NCBI GenBank assembly: GCA_037074705.1
Contig: CM073591.1
Span: 32,158,587-32,222,586 of the forward strand
Direction of reading: 5' to 3'
Source of the DNA: Zhengitettix transpicula
Taxonomy: Eukaryota; Arthropoda; Insecta; Orthoptera; Tetrigidae
Length of the DNA: 64,000 bases
The notes under the pieces are model-generated. The model had not been told where the DNA came from, did no database searches, and saw nothing but the letters and a program-made list of their open reading frames with translations. Position numbers and translations under genes: made by a program. Below are positions 1 through 12,110 of the stretch, one piece after another (the first letter of the stretch is position 1; each line of letters starts with the position of its first letter).

Positions 1-1846
1 AATACCCCTTACATTAGACTACCCGGTGATACACGTATCTTTGTCATCTGTCCCTCTATTGATGGAAACATTATTATGCAATAATCAAGGTTTTCGTCAT
101 GTTCCGCATAAATAATTTAAATGACATTAAATTTTTGTTCGAACCTATCAATTATAAGGAAATACATTAACTATATTAAAGGATACGGTAAATATAAAGG
201 TTTGTAAAAAATATTTTTACTGTACTACGGCTACATTTTGGTAGATATGTAGTTTTATAATATTCTTGTTGGTCTCGTATATCAATGTACGTGATATTAA
301 ATTATTATGACGGGAATTTGGACGAAATATAATAATCACTTGATTGGAAACTAAACAGTTTTAACTTCTGGAATAACCAAAATAATTATTAAGTTGCGAA
401 TGTCAGAGGCTACGGATTTATTTTTACAGAAAAATGAAGGCAAGTTATTTAAATTGAAACAAGTTTCATTTATTCACAAATTCAAATGAGTTATATTCTT
501 ATTAAATTAATAAATTATACCACGACATGTGCAAATTTTTTAAATTCGTTATACAAACTTTATAGACAACATTGTTTAATTGTGTTATCTTGGTCATAAC
601 AAGTTCAAAGCATTGCTTCTATTTTAATGATAATATGAGAGAAAAATTGTAATATATATTTTACTGCTCACTGAAATTGTCCATCAGTTCAAACGAACAC
701 CATCAGTTACATTCAATAACGAGTCAAATAAAAGTATTATTATTATATTGTTCTGTAATATTGAACTGAGTTAATTCATTACAGTAGTTTCTGTTTTCTA
801 TCTCAAAGCGAGGTTTTTAATTATGCAACTTTAAAAGATCTTGCGAAAAGTTTCATTTAACATTTCACTTTAACAGATGCGTATCTCTACAAGCTAGTTT
901 AAATTATTTCGCCAAAGTAAAGAAAAAGCAATTATACATATAAGCCTTTTGTCATATGTCAGTTACACTTTTTGATCTCGGTTTACGATATAATTTAAAA
1001 CGTATACAACATTTGTTTTTGGTCTTTCACGAGTTATAAATAAAGGACGTAAAAGCCCTTTGATATCCATGATGCTCCCATGCCGTTGCTTTTATTATTT
1101 CCGCCGAATACTTTGTCAGAGAACCCTATATAATCGGAAACAACTATCAGAAAAATGCAAAGAAAATTAATTTAGTATCTTCAAATACCCACCGAATAAA
1201 TTTTTGTTAATACTTTTCTGTAAATACGAGATTATTTTTATCTAAAGAGGTTAATTTATTTTAACGTTCGAATATAAGTAACTGGCGAATAAATATAAAA
1301 TAAATAAACGTGTTAGTCAATTTTAAAGACTTATAAAAATATTATTTAAATATGAACTAATTTAATAACTTTTATAAAATTTAATTATTGTTCCGTGAAA
1401 TATTTTCTATACTTCGTAATGGCTTTATAGCCGAGGTGAAATTATAAGCTTTTAAAATTAGTTTATATATATAATTTAAACATAATTTAAATTTAGGTTT
1501 AGCCTACCACAAAAAAAACAAAAGCTATATTCTTGTATTTTTTATATCTCGTTAAAGTATGCGAAACTGAGAATTTATATATATTATTAATTTATAAATC
1601 AACTTCTGGCTTTTACCGATTTTAATTTGAACCTATATTTTTGTTTTAGAAAGGCTGAAAGAGTACGCATATATTACTTGCTTGGACGAATAATAACAGT
1701 GTCACTGATAGTTTTAAAATAAATAAAACCATAGTTAATATAAAACATGGAGATAGTTTTCACTCTGAAAAATGGTAAATCATAAAGAGTATATTTTGTC
1801 TTTGTTTTTGTAGCTTTATAGGATATATGTACCTGAGAAAAAGAAG
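1..1846. other. AT-rich non-coding DNA, no feature seen
   Basis: Very AT-rich sequence with many short A and T runs. I see no long ORF, tRNA-like boxes, terminal repeats or tandem array. It could be intronic or intergenic. Confidence 0.6.
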
Positions 1847-2245
1847 GTGTAGACAGGCAAAATATAGGGTAATCCAAATAGTGGCAACTCCCCTCTTATA
1901 GCATAGGAAAAGAAGTGAAAGGGGGGATGCAGAAAGGTAGAGAAAGTAGCCGAGGGTTAACGAGGACACTTGGGTTATGGTATATGGATCCTACCCGCCA
2001 TTTCGCCTAAACGTGATGCAGGGAAAACTCTACAAAAACCTGCATCATGTAGGTCGTGAATTTGGTACTTGTCCCACGCCCTTCCGATGGCGGGGGAGGG
2101 GTTTGCTTTGGGGTCGCAGCTTTCTCCTCGCCTTGCCATTATCAGTTTAGAAGGCAGCTGGCCGACTATTCCAATAGGAATAGCGGACAACTTTTACCGT
2201 ATGCCCAAGGTCTGCGACCCCGGAACATACACCTCAGTTTTCAAA
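1847..2245 (-). mobile_element. Retroposon family C, copy 1, truncated at its 5' end
   Basis: First of eight related GC-richer blocks in the window. They share phrases such as GGCAACTCCCCT, AGCATAGGAA, a run of about seven Gs, GCAGGGAAAA, CCTGCATCA, GGCAGCTGGCCGACT and GGAACATACAC. Most copies carry an A-rich tail when read on the strand assigned here, so I infer a retroposon (a SINE or the 3' end of a non-LTR element). This copy lacks roughly the first 130 bases seen in the longest copies and its tail is poor. Short ORFs inside it recur in the other copies because of DNA similarity and are not a gene. Confidence 0.75.
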
Positions 2246-4540
2246 GTAAATACTATTACTTGTACCTGAGACCAACACATGAATGCAAATTTTCCTTGTG
2301 TTTTGCATTATATATTTTCGTTTATTTAAACAACCGATAAAATTATTAGTAAATAATAAACTGTTCTGTACGTGGTATCATCATAAAAAACAAATATTAA
2401 CCACTTGTAGCCTTCTTTACTTAAAATTCTTAAAATACGTATGTTTCAGTTTATTTCTCTTGGGACACCATACACTAAAATTTCAAAATTATTCATTATT
2501 TTTATAAAAACTTTGCATCAACAGTACGATACCATAAGGAAAGAAATTTATTTGAAGGATTAAAGGGTACACATAATAAAAAAAAATGAGACTCGAAATC
2601 ATGAATATGCTTGTGTGTGTTTATCTGAAACACTTCTTGTTAACTTTCCCCACTTTTCTAGTAGTACTTGGCCACACTTTACAGTTATTCGTCAATTTCC
2701 TGACTTCGAATGAAATATTTAGTTTTAATGCAAATAAACTTATTAGGAACGATCTCCCTCTGATTCTGACCATCCAATAAGCATTATAATAAAGCACCTT
2801 GATTTAGCATATTTAAACACATATGATAAATCATTTCTATTATTCTTTTAATAGATTACTCTTAGTACTATTCAAATTTATCATATCGTGCACAAATAGT
2901 CACACACGTGTGTATGAATGCGTGTGAATTTATAGATTGTTTGACTACAATGTGGTATTTTCTATAATAATACCATTAAACAAATCAATTTATTTCGCAA
3001 AATTATTTTCTGTTTAGCACTAAGTAAATAAATTCATTTAAACCCTTATAATACATTAATTAACGGCTAATCATTTAATAACAAAATATTGTGTGTACAA
3101 ATGATGGTGAAAAGGAAAATTGACTTGGATTTAGGCGAGTAAACAAAGTAAATTACTGACAAATAAAATGTAACACTGGCCAATCAGCTAGTTTTAATGA
3201 CTATAAAAAATAGGCTCCATGAAAAATAGTAGCACAATATTAAAAATAAAAAATAATTACTTTTATGCTGTGGCTGCTCAACGTTTGTATCCCTCCCGTT
3301 GTGACTATATATTTTTTCAGGATGTGATCACTCATAGAATAGAAACGAGCGTATTCTGATTACTGATGGCAAGCAGTTTGATTTAATCTTAATTTAGCTT
3401 CGGTCTCAGTTCACTTATCATAACAAAAATAAGCGTTTCAATTTAATAATATCTGTCTCCAAAACACAAAAATTCGACCTACCGCTAACATAGAAGCGTA
3501 GTTTCGTACCTTTAATCTGCAGCGATTTCAGGTACAGTAATTACTTTTATTATAGTTGTAGAGTAAGTAAAATTTAATATAAAAAAATTTGTTTATTTAT
3601 TATGGAGGATGAAACGTTTGAAAATGTATATATAATGTCTATAACTATAAAGGATGTGATATAAATAAAGATTTTAATTAAAAACATTGTTTAAGTAGCA
3701 ATTCAGAATTATTTTTAAATATTCATTTCTTAATTAAACACGTAATATTTTGAGAATGTAATAATATTCATAAAATGGTAACTGAATCGGCAGCGATTTG
3801 AAATAATTAAATAATTAAAGCTAGAAATTATAAATGAATGTAAAAACAAGTCTCTGTTGTTAAATGTATTTGTTATCCTGCGGAATGTAAATATATTATC
3901 AATTTCAATCTCTTTATGACATATACTAACATTTGTACTGTTAGCTTCTTCATTTTTATACTTTTTTCCGCTATGGTCGGGGGGGGGGGGGAGATATTCA
4001 AAAACCGTGCTAAGTACGAGCATTCGGGTTATTTTCAAAAGTATTTTCTTTTTGAACTACAGCCGTTAATTTTTTGCGACTAATTATTACTTACTCGTCA
4101 CTAATTAATGAATCTTTCTGACGGGTATGCTTTGATTGAACCGGCCGACTCCTCCTGGCGTCATTACTGCTTTATTTCAAGCACAGACTACGTCTATTAA
4201 ACAGCGACTTAACCGTAGAATAATAAGATAATCACAGCTATTCTTTTTGGTCAATTACTAATATCTTCTCATTTCTTTAAGACCGACAATTTGAAATGTA
4301 AAATCAACGATGATCTAATAGTTATATTTTTATCTGACTACATCGAATTTTAACTGAATAAATTAGGCAGATGAGTCATAAATATAAATTAATAAAATAA
4401 TAAATTTGAAATTTACATGACGTATTGTTCCTTTTTGGAGCATCGTCAGTTGCAAATACAAAAATTTTACATGAGTAAGTATCTAAAGATGATGTAATCA
4501 AAACCAACTATTTTTTAATATTGTAAACCATATCCTTCAG
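2246..4540. other. AT-rich non-coding DNA with one 13-G run
   Basis: No supported gene or transposon. The only notable local feature is an uninterrupted run of 13 G at 3979-3991. A 102-codon reverse-strand ORF at 3730-4038 spans that run, so part of its proline string comes from the homopolymer. I regard it as spurious. Confidence 0.55.
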
Positions 4541-4593
4541 TGAATAAGAAAGATAGCTAATACAGTCAAAAAAGGTAATATAAATACCATACC

Positions 4594-4625
4594 ACGTTTC
4601 TGGGTTCCTTGTACCTTTCGTCAGG
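4594..4625 (-). ncRNA. Hammerhead-ribozyme-like motif (left arm)
   Basis: On the reverse strand CTGACGA (complement of 4618-4624) is followed by a short hairpin-capable segment and GAAAC (complement of 4596-4600). The invariant CUGANGA and GAAA boxes are present. Stem II is short and flanking stems I and III are not obvious, so activity is doubtful. Confidence 0.45.
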
Positions 4626-4720
4626 TGGTAAGAAGAGCCTAGAGAAACGCAACTGCACTGTGCTTTTGAGTGTTGTCAACTGACCAGTGCAGTTGTGCCG
4701 CTCTAGGCTCTTCTTACCAC

Positions 4721-4750
4721 CTGACGAAAGGGACAAGGATCCCAGAAACG
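4721..4750 (+). ncRNA. Hammerhead-ribozyme-like motif (right arm)
   Basis: CTGACGA at 4721-4727 is followed by a GGGA/TCCC hairpin with a six-base loop and then GAAAC at 4745-4749. It mirrors the motif in the left arm of the same palindrome but differs at several stem positions. Confidence 0.5.
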
Positions 4751-4805
4751 TTGTGCGGTATTTATATTACCTTTTTTTGTCTGTATTGGCTATTTGTCTT
4801 ATTCA

Positions 4806-5167
4806 TTATTTTCAATCAGACATAAATTTTTCCTTTTAATATCCTTCAGTGTTGAGACATGTTCTCACGATATTCAACGGAGTTATAAGTTTTATGAGCT
4901 CAATTATGAACACCAAAATTAGTATTAACATATCTAATTTTAAATTTGTGCTTCAAAACCAGCATATTTTTAAAAATATTTTGAAGGATTATATTTTTAA
5001 ATATATTATAGGAAGCATCCAATTGACATAATATTTCTATGCTTGTTCATTTCCAATTCCAATTTAAAGTTATTCAATTTTAAAATTATTTTAATTAAAA
5101 ACGTTGGAAAACAATCTATTTATTCAGATCAATGTTGATCCTCAAAGATTGATGAAGCCTTTCCCGG
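4806..5167. other. AT-rich spacer between two fold-backs
   Basis: No gene seen. A 60-codon ORF at 4849-5031 is AT-driven and unconvincing. Confidence 0.5.
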
Positions 5168-5342
5168 TTCAATATATTGTTCTCGGAGTTCAACCGGGTT
5201 TTGCATAATTATATTAGAACGCAACGTTTCGACGACTAAAAGCTCTGTCGTCATCTTCTAGGCGAATATCAAGATCGTCGAAACGTTGCGTTCTAATATA
5301 ATTATGCAAAACCCGGTTGAACTCCGAGAACAATATATTGAA
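5168..5342. repeat. Perfect 68-bp fold-back, hammerhead type 2
   Basis: Bases 5168-5235 and 5275-5342 are exact reverse complements over 68 positions by eye, separated by 39 bases. The arms contain GGAGTTCAACCGGGTTTTGC, AATATATTG and the hammerhead-like end CGAAACGTTGCG. A related palindrome lies at 47182-47343. The perfect arm match points to a recent or conversion-maintained inversion. Penelope-like origin is inferred from the hammerhead-like signature. Confidence 0.8.
5226..5262 (-). ncRNA. Hammerhead-like motif with a strong 6-bp stem II
   Basis: Reverse strand: CTAGAAGAT, then GACGAC, a ten-base loop, GTCGTC and GAAACG. The stem is perfect. The upstream core reads CTAGAAGA instead of CTGAAGA, an apparent extra A that should disturb the catalytic pocket. 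It is therefore likely a decayed ribozyme. Confidence 0.45.
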
Positions 5343-6718
5343 CGTTGATCCTTATTTTACTTTGATTTAATTCTTCACAATTTTTTTTTTCGGTAGACTT
5401 TAATGTCACGAAAAAGACTGTGTTGCAAATGTAAAAGGAAAGTGCCTTATATATATAATTGGAATAATTAAATACGGTCATAAAAAAAATGTATCTTTAA
5501 ATAATGTATCCATTTTTTTGTTTTTTGTCGTCTCCTTGAAAATTCGATCAACATGTGTATGGAGAAGGAGAATTCATAACCGTAAAATTTTATGGACAGT
5601 TGGTGTTGAATCGCCTCCCGCTGTGATTTTATTTGCGGTCTGGCTAAACCGCAGGAGGAAACAGTCGGAGAAGTAAAAGAGTATGATGTTTCTGAAGGGT
5701 TCATAATTGTGGGACAGGAAATCTCAAAAGTTTCCAGGCACAATCTCTCGCGAAAGCCATTCTCGTCTTCACCCAAACAATCATAAAATCCACACTCTAT
5801 CTCTGGAACTCGTCTGGAGTCCATGTTTCATCGTCTTGAAGCTTTTAAATCGTGGAGTGGGAGTCAGTGTTTAGCGCCGGGGCCCCCCCAAGATCGGCGT
5901 TATCGATCTCTCTCTCGGGCAAATGGCAATGGCGCATAAGTCCGCTCTAACAACCTGCCTACTTATGCACCACGCATGCACGTCAACACCGAGTCCTGAC
6001 ACTTAATTTGAAAAATCATCCGACTTGAAATTCCTGGCAGGTAAAAAAAAATTTGAATTCTGTATATGAAATAATCGGTACATTTCGATAACTGTACATA
6101 ACGGTATAGTTTTTTACGGTTCCTGTCTGCTGTTACAGTCCATTAATTAATAAAGCGGTGACACGCGATGGCGGGCCCAAGTAGCGATTCAACTCGTTCA
6201 AACATAATTACAATTGCTAATGTCTTGTTATTTGTCTAAGTTTTTAAAACTAGACTAAAAGTTTCTATAATGTACGAAAATCAGCGAAGAAGCATTTATT
6301 TATATCCGCTCCCTTTCGAGAAAAAACACAGATCTGAATTAAGTCCACAGCAGGAAGTCCCAGACGTCGTTAATTATTTCCATAATTTAAATTCTTATTT
6401 ATTAAACTAAAGGTTTTTTTCATTAATAAATCTGAGATTATGAAAAAATTTATAGTTTTATTTATTTTAAAATTGAAATTAAACTGTTCGACAAATATTT
6501 TTCAAGTAAATAATTATCCATTATATAAAATTAACTGTTTGGGTCTATATGTATATGTGTCTAAGTCCCGTATAGAAATCTACACTCAAGGATTCTCTGC
6601 ATAAATTCGATTTGTATAATATTTTTGCAAGGTTCTTGTGCAATACTTACTGCAGATAAATAAATAGAAAATTTCGTCTTTACCCTTTTAAACATCACGC
6701 CACAAATTGTTTATATAT
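5343..6718. other. Mixed AT-rich DNA with a GC-richer patch
   Basis: The patch at about 5580-6010 is GC-richer than its surroundings and has a CCGGGGCCCCCCC run near 5878. A 118-codon reverse-strand ORF (5468-5824) starts at the edge of this patch. Its N-terminal half looks compositionally plausible for protein, but it matches no family I know and its C-terminal end runs into AT-rich DNA. An isolated exon or old transposon piece cannot be excluded. I do not call a gene. Confidence 0.4.
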
Positions 6719-7658
6719 TGTAATGATTGAATAAAATGATTAATTAAAGGAAATATTTAATAAAATTTATTAAGATTAATAATCTTTTAATTGGCAAAGA
6801 TTATTTTAACAGGTGTTTTTAGTTTTAGTTTTACAAATGATTTTCCCTCTGTTGGCACGCCGAAATCAATCAAAATTTACAAACAAATTTTTATTTTATA
6901 ATTTGTAGCGTTCAAGGTAAAATACAAACTTTTATATTTCACAAACAATCAAATCTAATAATTCTTCTTCTCAGGGTCTTTACTGGGTTTGATAAGTAAG
7001 ATCAATCAAGATAATAAATTAAATAATTCACCATTTAAACAAATTAAAACTAACGGAATACGAAATGAAAAGGAACGAAATCGGACTATACACTTAATTC
7101 CCGTTTACATAATTTAATTATTTTGTTTTGTACTTACAAATGTCCTGCTGGTACCAGACTATATTTTGGAGCTTGGGAGACAATTCACAAAAAGACCATT
7201 AATCAGAGAGACTACACTTGAACAAACACACGGTTGTATTTCTAGGATTACTCCTCCAGGAACTCGATAATCTGCAACTCCGGTCAACCGTCGGACATAT
7301 TAAATTTCAATGTCTTTTTGCGGAAAATGTTATTTCGGAGCGCGTATGTATCTGAACGGGGCGCTAAACATTTTGTTATATCTTTTCAGATTTTATGTAA
7401 CTTGTCTCTCTGTCCAGATTTTTTACAAATGTAATGATTAACATATAAGTCTATCAGTTGAATTACTAAGCTTGCATCACACTGTTAGCACTCTTAAATT
7501 TCGCTCCCTCTCTCAACCACAAGATTCGCCAAACTGAGCGGCTCACAACAAAGACCGCCAGACAACAAAGAGTTTGCCGTCATTGTTGTCCTTAAAGAAA
7601 ATTGTACCGCTAAACAATCCAATTGATATAAACAATTAATGGCCTCTTTAATTAGTAT

Positions 7659-7699
<41 letters not shown>

Positions 7700-7714
7700 A
7701 ATAATTATATTACA
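6719..7714 (-). mobile_element. LTR of a TGTAAT...ATTACA retrotransposon, copy a
   Basis: On the reverse strand this 996-bp block begins TGTAATATAATTATTAC and ends CAATCATTACA, the TG...CA form of an LTR. It is collinear with the forward-strand LTR at 11168-12084. Both have AGGCCA..TAATTGTTT near the 5' end, GGTACCAG, GATTTCGTTC, then AAACCCAGTAAAGACCCTGA in the 3' half. A long (AT)n tract at 7663-7696 lies inside it near the 5' end and is absent from the other copy. Superfamily (Gypsy or other) cannot be set without coding sequence. Confidence 0.75.
7663..7696. repeat. (AT)n microsatellite inside the LTR
   Basis: About 17 uninterrupted AT dinucleotides. The related LTR has only a short ATATATATTATA at the equivalent place, so this is a local expansion. 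Confidence 0.9.
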
Positions 7715-7764
7715 AATTTATTTAATTTTAAATGAAGATAAACCCCACGTTGGAGCACCAAATT
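7715..7764 (-). promoter_or_regulatory. Short internal segment with a primer-binding-site-like sequence
   Basis: Reading the reverse strand out of the LTR at 7765 upward, the first bases are AATTTGGTGCTCCAACGTGG. TTGG plus CAACGTGGGG recurs just after the forward LTR at 12084. A TGG-beginning stretch right after an LTR is the usual tRNA primer-binding position. Only 50 bases separate this LTR end from the next LTR. Confidence 0.55.
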
Positions 7765-8560
7765 TGTAATACACAAATTAAAAGTTAAAATTAAAGCATT
7801 GAAATGAAAACAACAATTTAAAATATAACAAACTAATTTAATAAAACAAATTTTTATGTCAGTTAAAATTTTACAAGTTGATATTGTTGTGCCTCGGCTT
7901 AATTTTCAAGGCCGCCTCTAATAAAGATAGTTACATAATTGACAATTGAATCTTAGAAGGCAAAAATATTCCTGACTTAAATTATTATTAATTTAAATTA
8001 AATAATCGAAATATGACAAGAATTTTATTTACACAACAAGGTTTCCTAAATTTTTATTTTTATTTTACCCTTGTTTGTTCATCTGGGCTCGATCTCGCTA
8101 GTATTTTTAAACACATCACAAAAAGGCCATGTTTAACTGAATTTAGAGATATTTTAGTTTGCAAACACAAATCATTTTCTGATCCTAACTGTTGATAACT
8201 TTGTTTGAACAATCACAGTTGATAACTTTGTTCTCTAAAACCCTGATAATTACTCGAATATGGCAATAGACGAAATATAATTCCACACTGCCGCTTTCAA
8301 TTCGAAAACCGGGGACTTTTAATACATTTCTCACCTTTCAAATCACAGTTGGTCAGTCATGGCCCAAGGAACTCTGAAGTCTGACTCCTCAAAACACACC
8401 TTCCGCCATCCTGCTCCGAGAAACTCTGAATCTCTCAAGTTCTGTACGTCTCAGTGCTGCCTGAGGCAACAATGCAACTCTGTCAAGCAAGCATTGTAGG
8501 CTCCATATCTTGATGACAATCCTTAAGGTATAATGCAAAGGCCGCCGATAAAGAAATAAA
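7765..8560 (-). mobile_element. Second LTR-like block, copy b; 5' limit uncertain
   Basis: Its 3' end is defined by ...TGTGTATTACA followed by the primer-binding-like sequence on the reverse strand. The body is more diverged from copy a. A phrase GGCCGCC..TAATAAA near 7910 and AAGGCCGCCGATAAAG near 8538 resembles the 5' region of the related LTRs, so it may hold two partial LTR pieces. A 20-base direct repeat built on CACAGTTGATAACTTTGTT occurs near 8190-8230. The 8560 limit is a guess. Confidence 0.45.
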
Positions 8561-11167
8561 TAAAAAAAAATTTATTAACTAATTACATATTCGTAATTAC
8601 CACAATATATATGTATATATGTATACGTTGGTTGTAGGAACAATTTAGAAGATTAAATCTACCATTCCGGAAGTTGTGTTACAGCTTGTTTTTAATGAGA
8701 GAGAATTTGCATAATTTAAGTGCTAAAATTGATTTTTAAAATGTTATTCTTTTTCATTGTTTGTATTTCAAAAGGTAACTGCCCCCAAGGATAGCTGTGT
8801 GACAGATATTTTAATTTATCATGTAACAACTATTTATGAAAAAATAAATTAAAATAAAATGAACTAATATTCTACATTTCCGTTAGTTAATCCAATTAAT
8901 GTAACCTGTATATTTTTTTTATCATCCGAAATCCACACAGAGTTCCGATTTTGTAATTATTTTTGGTGTTATGAAGCCAGCAGTGATACTGCTCGGTTTT
9001 GAACCGGATTCCCAACAGGGTTTCCATTCAATTTGTAATCATGTGGCTGGCAAATTTCACTATGCATCTCTCTACAACACGCCTAATCCGCCTTCATAGC
9101 ACAGCAGTTTAATTTCGCTTGCAAAATCAAACACATTATTTGTAAGCGTATAAGCGGATCAATGTGAAACTGCATGCTCATTTCGTTGTAACAGTTGATT
9201 TCGGTCCGGGAACTAACAAATGCGATACATTGTACAAATAACAGAATTAAATGCCCAGTTCATTTAGTGTAACGTGTCTCCTGGAAGAAAAATATGCGAT
9301 TCGTAATTACTCACCCCCTCAGACTACAAACGCAGCTACGGAAAATTGGGCATTTTTCAATTAATATATTTTAAGAAATAAGACCTATTAATTTTTCAAC
9401 CCCAAAAATATTAAGACTAGTTCCTTACGAATTTGATTTACACAATCAATGTTCAATTTAATCTTAAACAACATCTTATCTAAGGGTCGTATGACCTTCA
9501 AAACATTTGATGATTTTGGCAGTGCCTCATCATCTACGATGATGTTTAAACTTTCAAATACCAATTCGATTTCAACTCTATTCAATATAATTTAAAATTT
9601 ATCGTGTTACTTAAAAATTTTCTAGTTGGCGTAATTGCGAAATTATAATATTTTAATTCTTTACGAAGTTGAATTAATCTGCAATAATTTTTTATTAGCT
9701 TTTACAGTATAAATTAAATTTTATACATTGATTATTTTTATTATTTATATTTGACATTATCCTGAAACAGACTAATTATAGACATGATTATATTACACTT
9801 CGGTCTGTAGTGTACACAAGCGGGACAAATTAATTGAGGGTACTTTTATTTTATTATTAATATATATGAATTTATTTGAGAACAGAAAGAATCGTGAGCC
9901 TTTAATATTCTCGGCTTCAGGCTGACAACGCCAGTGCGGCATCCCTTTGTACAGATGAAAATATTGTGAGTGTCCGGCGACGTTAAAACTTTGATCACAA
10001 GATCTGATTCCTACTTAAGACAAACAGCAGAAACTAAGACCCTGAAGGAGGGGGGCGGGGAATTTAGGAAAACCGAGGTGTGAAGGGAGCTTGCAGGACA
10101 AGCAGGTGTTTATCATTTCTGGGACGTTATAAGTTAATTTTGGATCAGGTTTTAGTAATATTTGTAAAACTTATGAATAAATTATATTGTTTTCAGTTTT
10201 TGAGTGCGAAGCACAGTATGTTTTGAGATGTTGTAAGTTTCATGTGGGGAAGTAATGAAGAAATAGGGATTTGGAGAGAAAGTTAGTTCTATAGTTTTCG
10301 GTGAGACAGATTTGGAGTAAACTTAAGTCGTAAATAATGGTTACATTAAATTTTTATCCTAACTCAATTATTGGAAAATTTATTTATTTATATTAAATAT
10401 GCTTGTTTTGGAACCTGTGAGTTGAATTTTAGACACTGCTACAAATCCAAATTTTAATTCAACATTATCATAACAGTTAATAGTTAGGCCTCTTTCCAAA
10501 CTGACAGACTACCTGAAGAGGATCCCAAATTAGGACAAAGCGTACTTATTTTTTTAATTAAATACCCAACCCTCATTTTATTGCATAATTTATTTATTTT
10601 ATTTACACTTTACGTCCCTGAAATAATTGAATCAATTTTAAATTCAGATTTTTCCCTGCTCATATTCAAAATTTCTTACTAACATTCGTAAAAAAGTATT
10701 TGTTACTTTTCTATTGCTCTTTTTAAAATTAAATATTTCTCTGCAACTGCTTACATAATATATTTTTCTATATAAATATATTTTCTAGCTACTTTTATCC
10801 TTATGAATCCGTCACAGAAAGATGACGAACAAAAGTTATAAAAAGTTACGAATTATAATTCGCACACACAACATATTTGCATATTACAGACGCATAACAG
10901 GAATATTAAATACGGTAGGATTTAGCGCTGTAATTGGTGGATTAAAAGATGCTGGGACGACCAGTGGATATTACAAACTTTCGTTGGTACGCACTCACAC
11001 ATGTCAGGTCACACGACAGTCTTATAAATAAATAAGTATATAATTAAAATTATTTGTTGTAATTACCAATTTCATCATTTCTAATTAAATATTCTAGTTG
11101 TTATTACTTCGTGGTGACAATCTTGAGTTCTGTTCGTAGAGATTCATACTTTCAGGAGGTCTACAAA
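8561..11167. other. Mostly AT-rich non-coding DNA
   Basis: No gene recognised. Moderately GC-rich unique patches occur near 8990-9330 and 9890-10100. The only motif I single out is the hammerhead relic at 10512. Confidence 0.5.
10512..10543 (+). ncRNA. Decayed hammerhead-like motif
   Basis: CTGAAGA at 10513-10519 is followed by TCC...GGA pairing around CAAATTA. Where GAAAC is expected there is CAAAGC. The layout matches the other hammerhead-like relics here, but the GAAA box is broken, so it should be inactive. Confidence 0.35.
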
Positions 11168-12084
11168 TGTAATATATATTATAATGCCAATTAATTAGGC
11201 CAGTAATTGTTTGAACATAAAATTTGAATTGTTTGATAAATACATTATAGCGGTCTTATCGAACAAAGCAACAATGGTGAAGCGAGCTCGACTGCTTTGT
11301 CGAAAAGTCAAAATGGCGTTTGCGCGCACGAAAGTCTCAGCAGTTTTACGTCTACAGCCAGCTAGGATAGAGTTGGTGCCGAGAGATTGCTGTGGACGGA
11401 TGAAGTATTTAGAAAGAGTCCAGATACCGGTAGTAGAACAGCGAGACCAGTTAGAACAATTTTGTTATAAGTCTGTGAAACAAATATTCATTGATAAACA
11501 TTTTGAGTGCAGAAGTCTAATTTCTATTCTCAAATTAGACCATTGTTTCAATTTTGGAAGACCAAGTAATTGCATCCAGCGTCTAATTATCATCGGAACG
11601 AGTGAATAACATATCGTTAACGAACAGAGAACCAACATTTGGCAAACTAAAAAGTATTAATTAGAGTCAGAGAAAACCAAGGCCTGTTGAGTAAAAATTA
11701 AAGTGTAAAAGTGTTCGAACGAGGTAAAAATTTGATTGTTCCGGTACCAGACCGACAGTCCGTAAATAACATAATTTTGAATAATATTATAAACGCTAAT
11801 TAAAGGATAAAGTCAGATTTCGTTCGTTCGCTTTCTTCTAGTTTTCTTTTCATTGATTAAATTATTGTCTTATTTTAGGTAAATTATATTTTAAACTGTT
11901 AATTAGTCAAATTCTACATTTATCGTGTCATAATCATCAAACCCAGTAAAGACCCTGAGATATAAAAATTTTGATTGTAATTGTCTCTGAGTTTGAAGCC
12001 ACAATTTGATAATAAATTTTATTTTATGTTTTAAATTTTGATTATATTTTCATTTAATTAAAGACTAACCTGTTGATTATTACA
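11168..12084 (+). mobile_element. 5' LTR of the TGTAAT...ATTACA retrotransposon, copy d
   Basis: Begins TGTAATATATATTATAATGC, ends GTTGATTATTACA and is 917 bp long. It is collinear with the reverse-strand copy at 6719-7714, sharing GGTACCAGAC, GATTTCGTTCGTTCG-like sequence and AAACCCAGTAAAGACCCTGA. It is followed by a primer-binding-like sequence, so it is a 5' LTR. No matching downstream LTR was found. The 132-codon ORF at 11211-11609 lies wholly inside the LTR, resembles nothing I know and is probably fortuitous. Confidence 0.75.
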
Positions 12085-12086
12085 TA

Positions 12087-12110
12087 AATTGGCTTACCAC
12101 AACGTGGGGC
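12087..12110 (+). promoter_or_regulatory. Primer-binding-site-like sequence
   Basis: ATTGGCTTACCACAACGTGG follows the LTR after two or three bases. TTGG and CAACGTGGGG are shared with the equivalent position beside the LTR at 7765. Confidence 0.5.

Larger units (their letters stand above)
4541..4805. repeat. Fold-back (palindromic) element, Penelope-like hammerhead type 1
   Basis: Two arms of about 115-120 bases (about 4545-4660 and 4681-4800) are imperfect reverse complements around a loop of some 20 bases. Shared arm phrases include GGTAATATAAATACC, TTCGTCAGGTGGTAAGAAGAG and CCTAGAG. Each arm, read toward its outer end, contains a CCTGACGAAAGG...CCCAGAAACG string. This has hammerhead layout: CUGANGA core, short hairpin, GAAAC. 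Penelope-like elements are known to carry hammerhead motifs in their terminal repeats and often leave inverted partial copies. Assignment to that class is inference because no reverse transcriptase remains here. Confidence 0.7.

Noticed and set aside
1975..2190. Recurrent 70-codon ORF (also near 26757 and 49196)
   Set aside because: Appears in every copy of retroposon family C with different breaks; not under visible coding constraint.
5468..5824. 118-codon reverse ORF beside a GC-rich patch
   Set aside because: First half is protein-like but matches nothing I know; without homology or transcript evidence I do not call a gene.
8980..9010. GGTTCAAAACC on the reverse strand as a pol III B box
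   Set aside because: No A box at the right distance on that strand; the string is also partly palindromic.
11211..11609. 132-codon forward ORF
   Set aside because: Lies entirely inside an LTR defined by comparison with other copies and matches no known protein family; probably chance.
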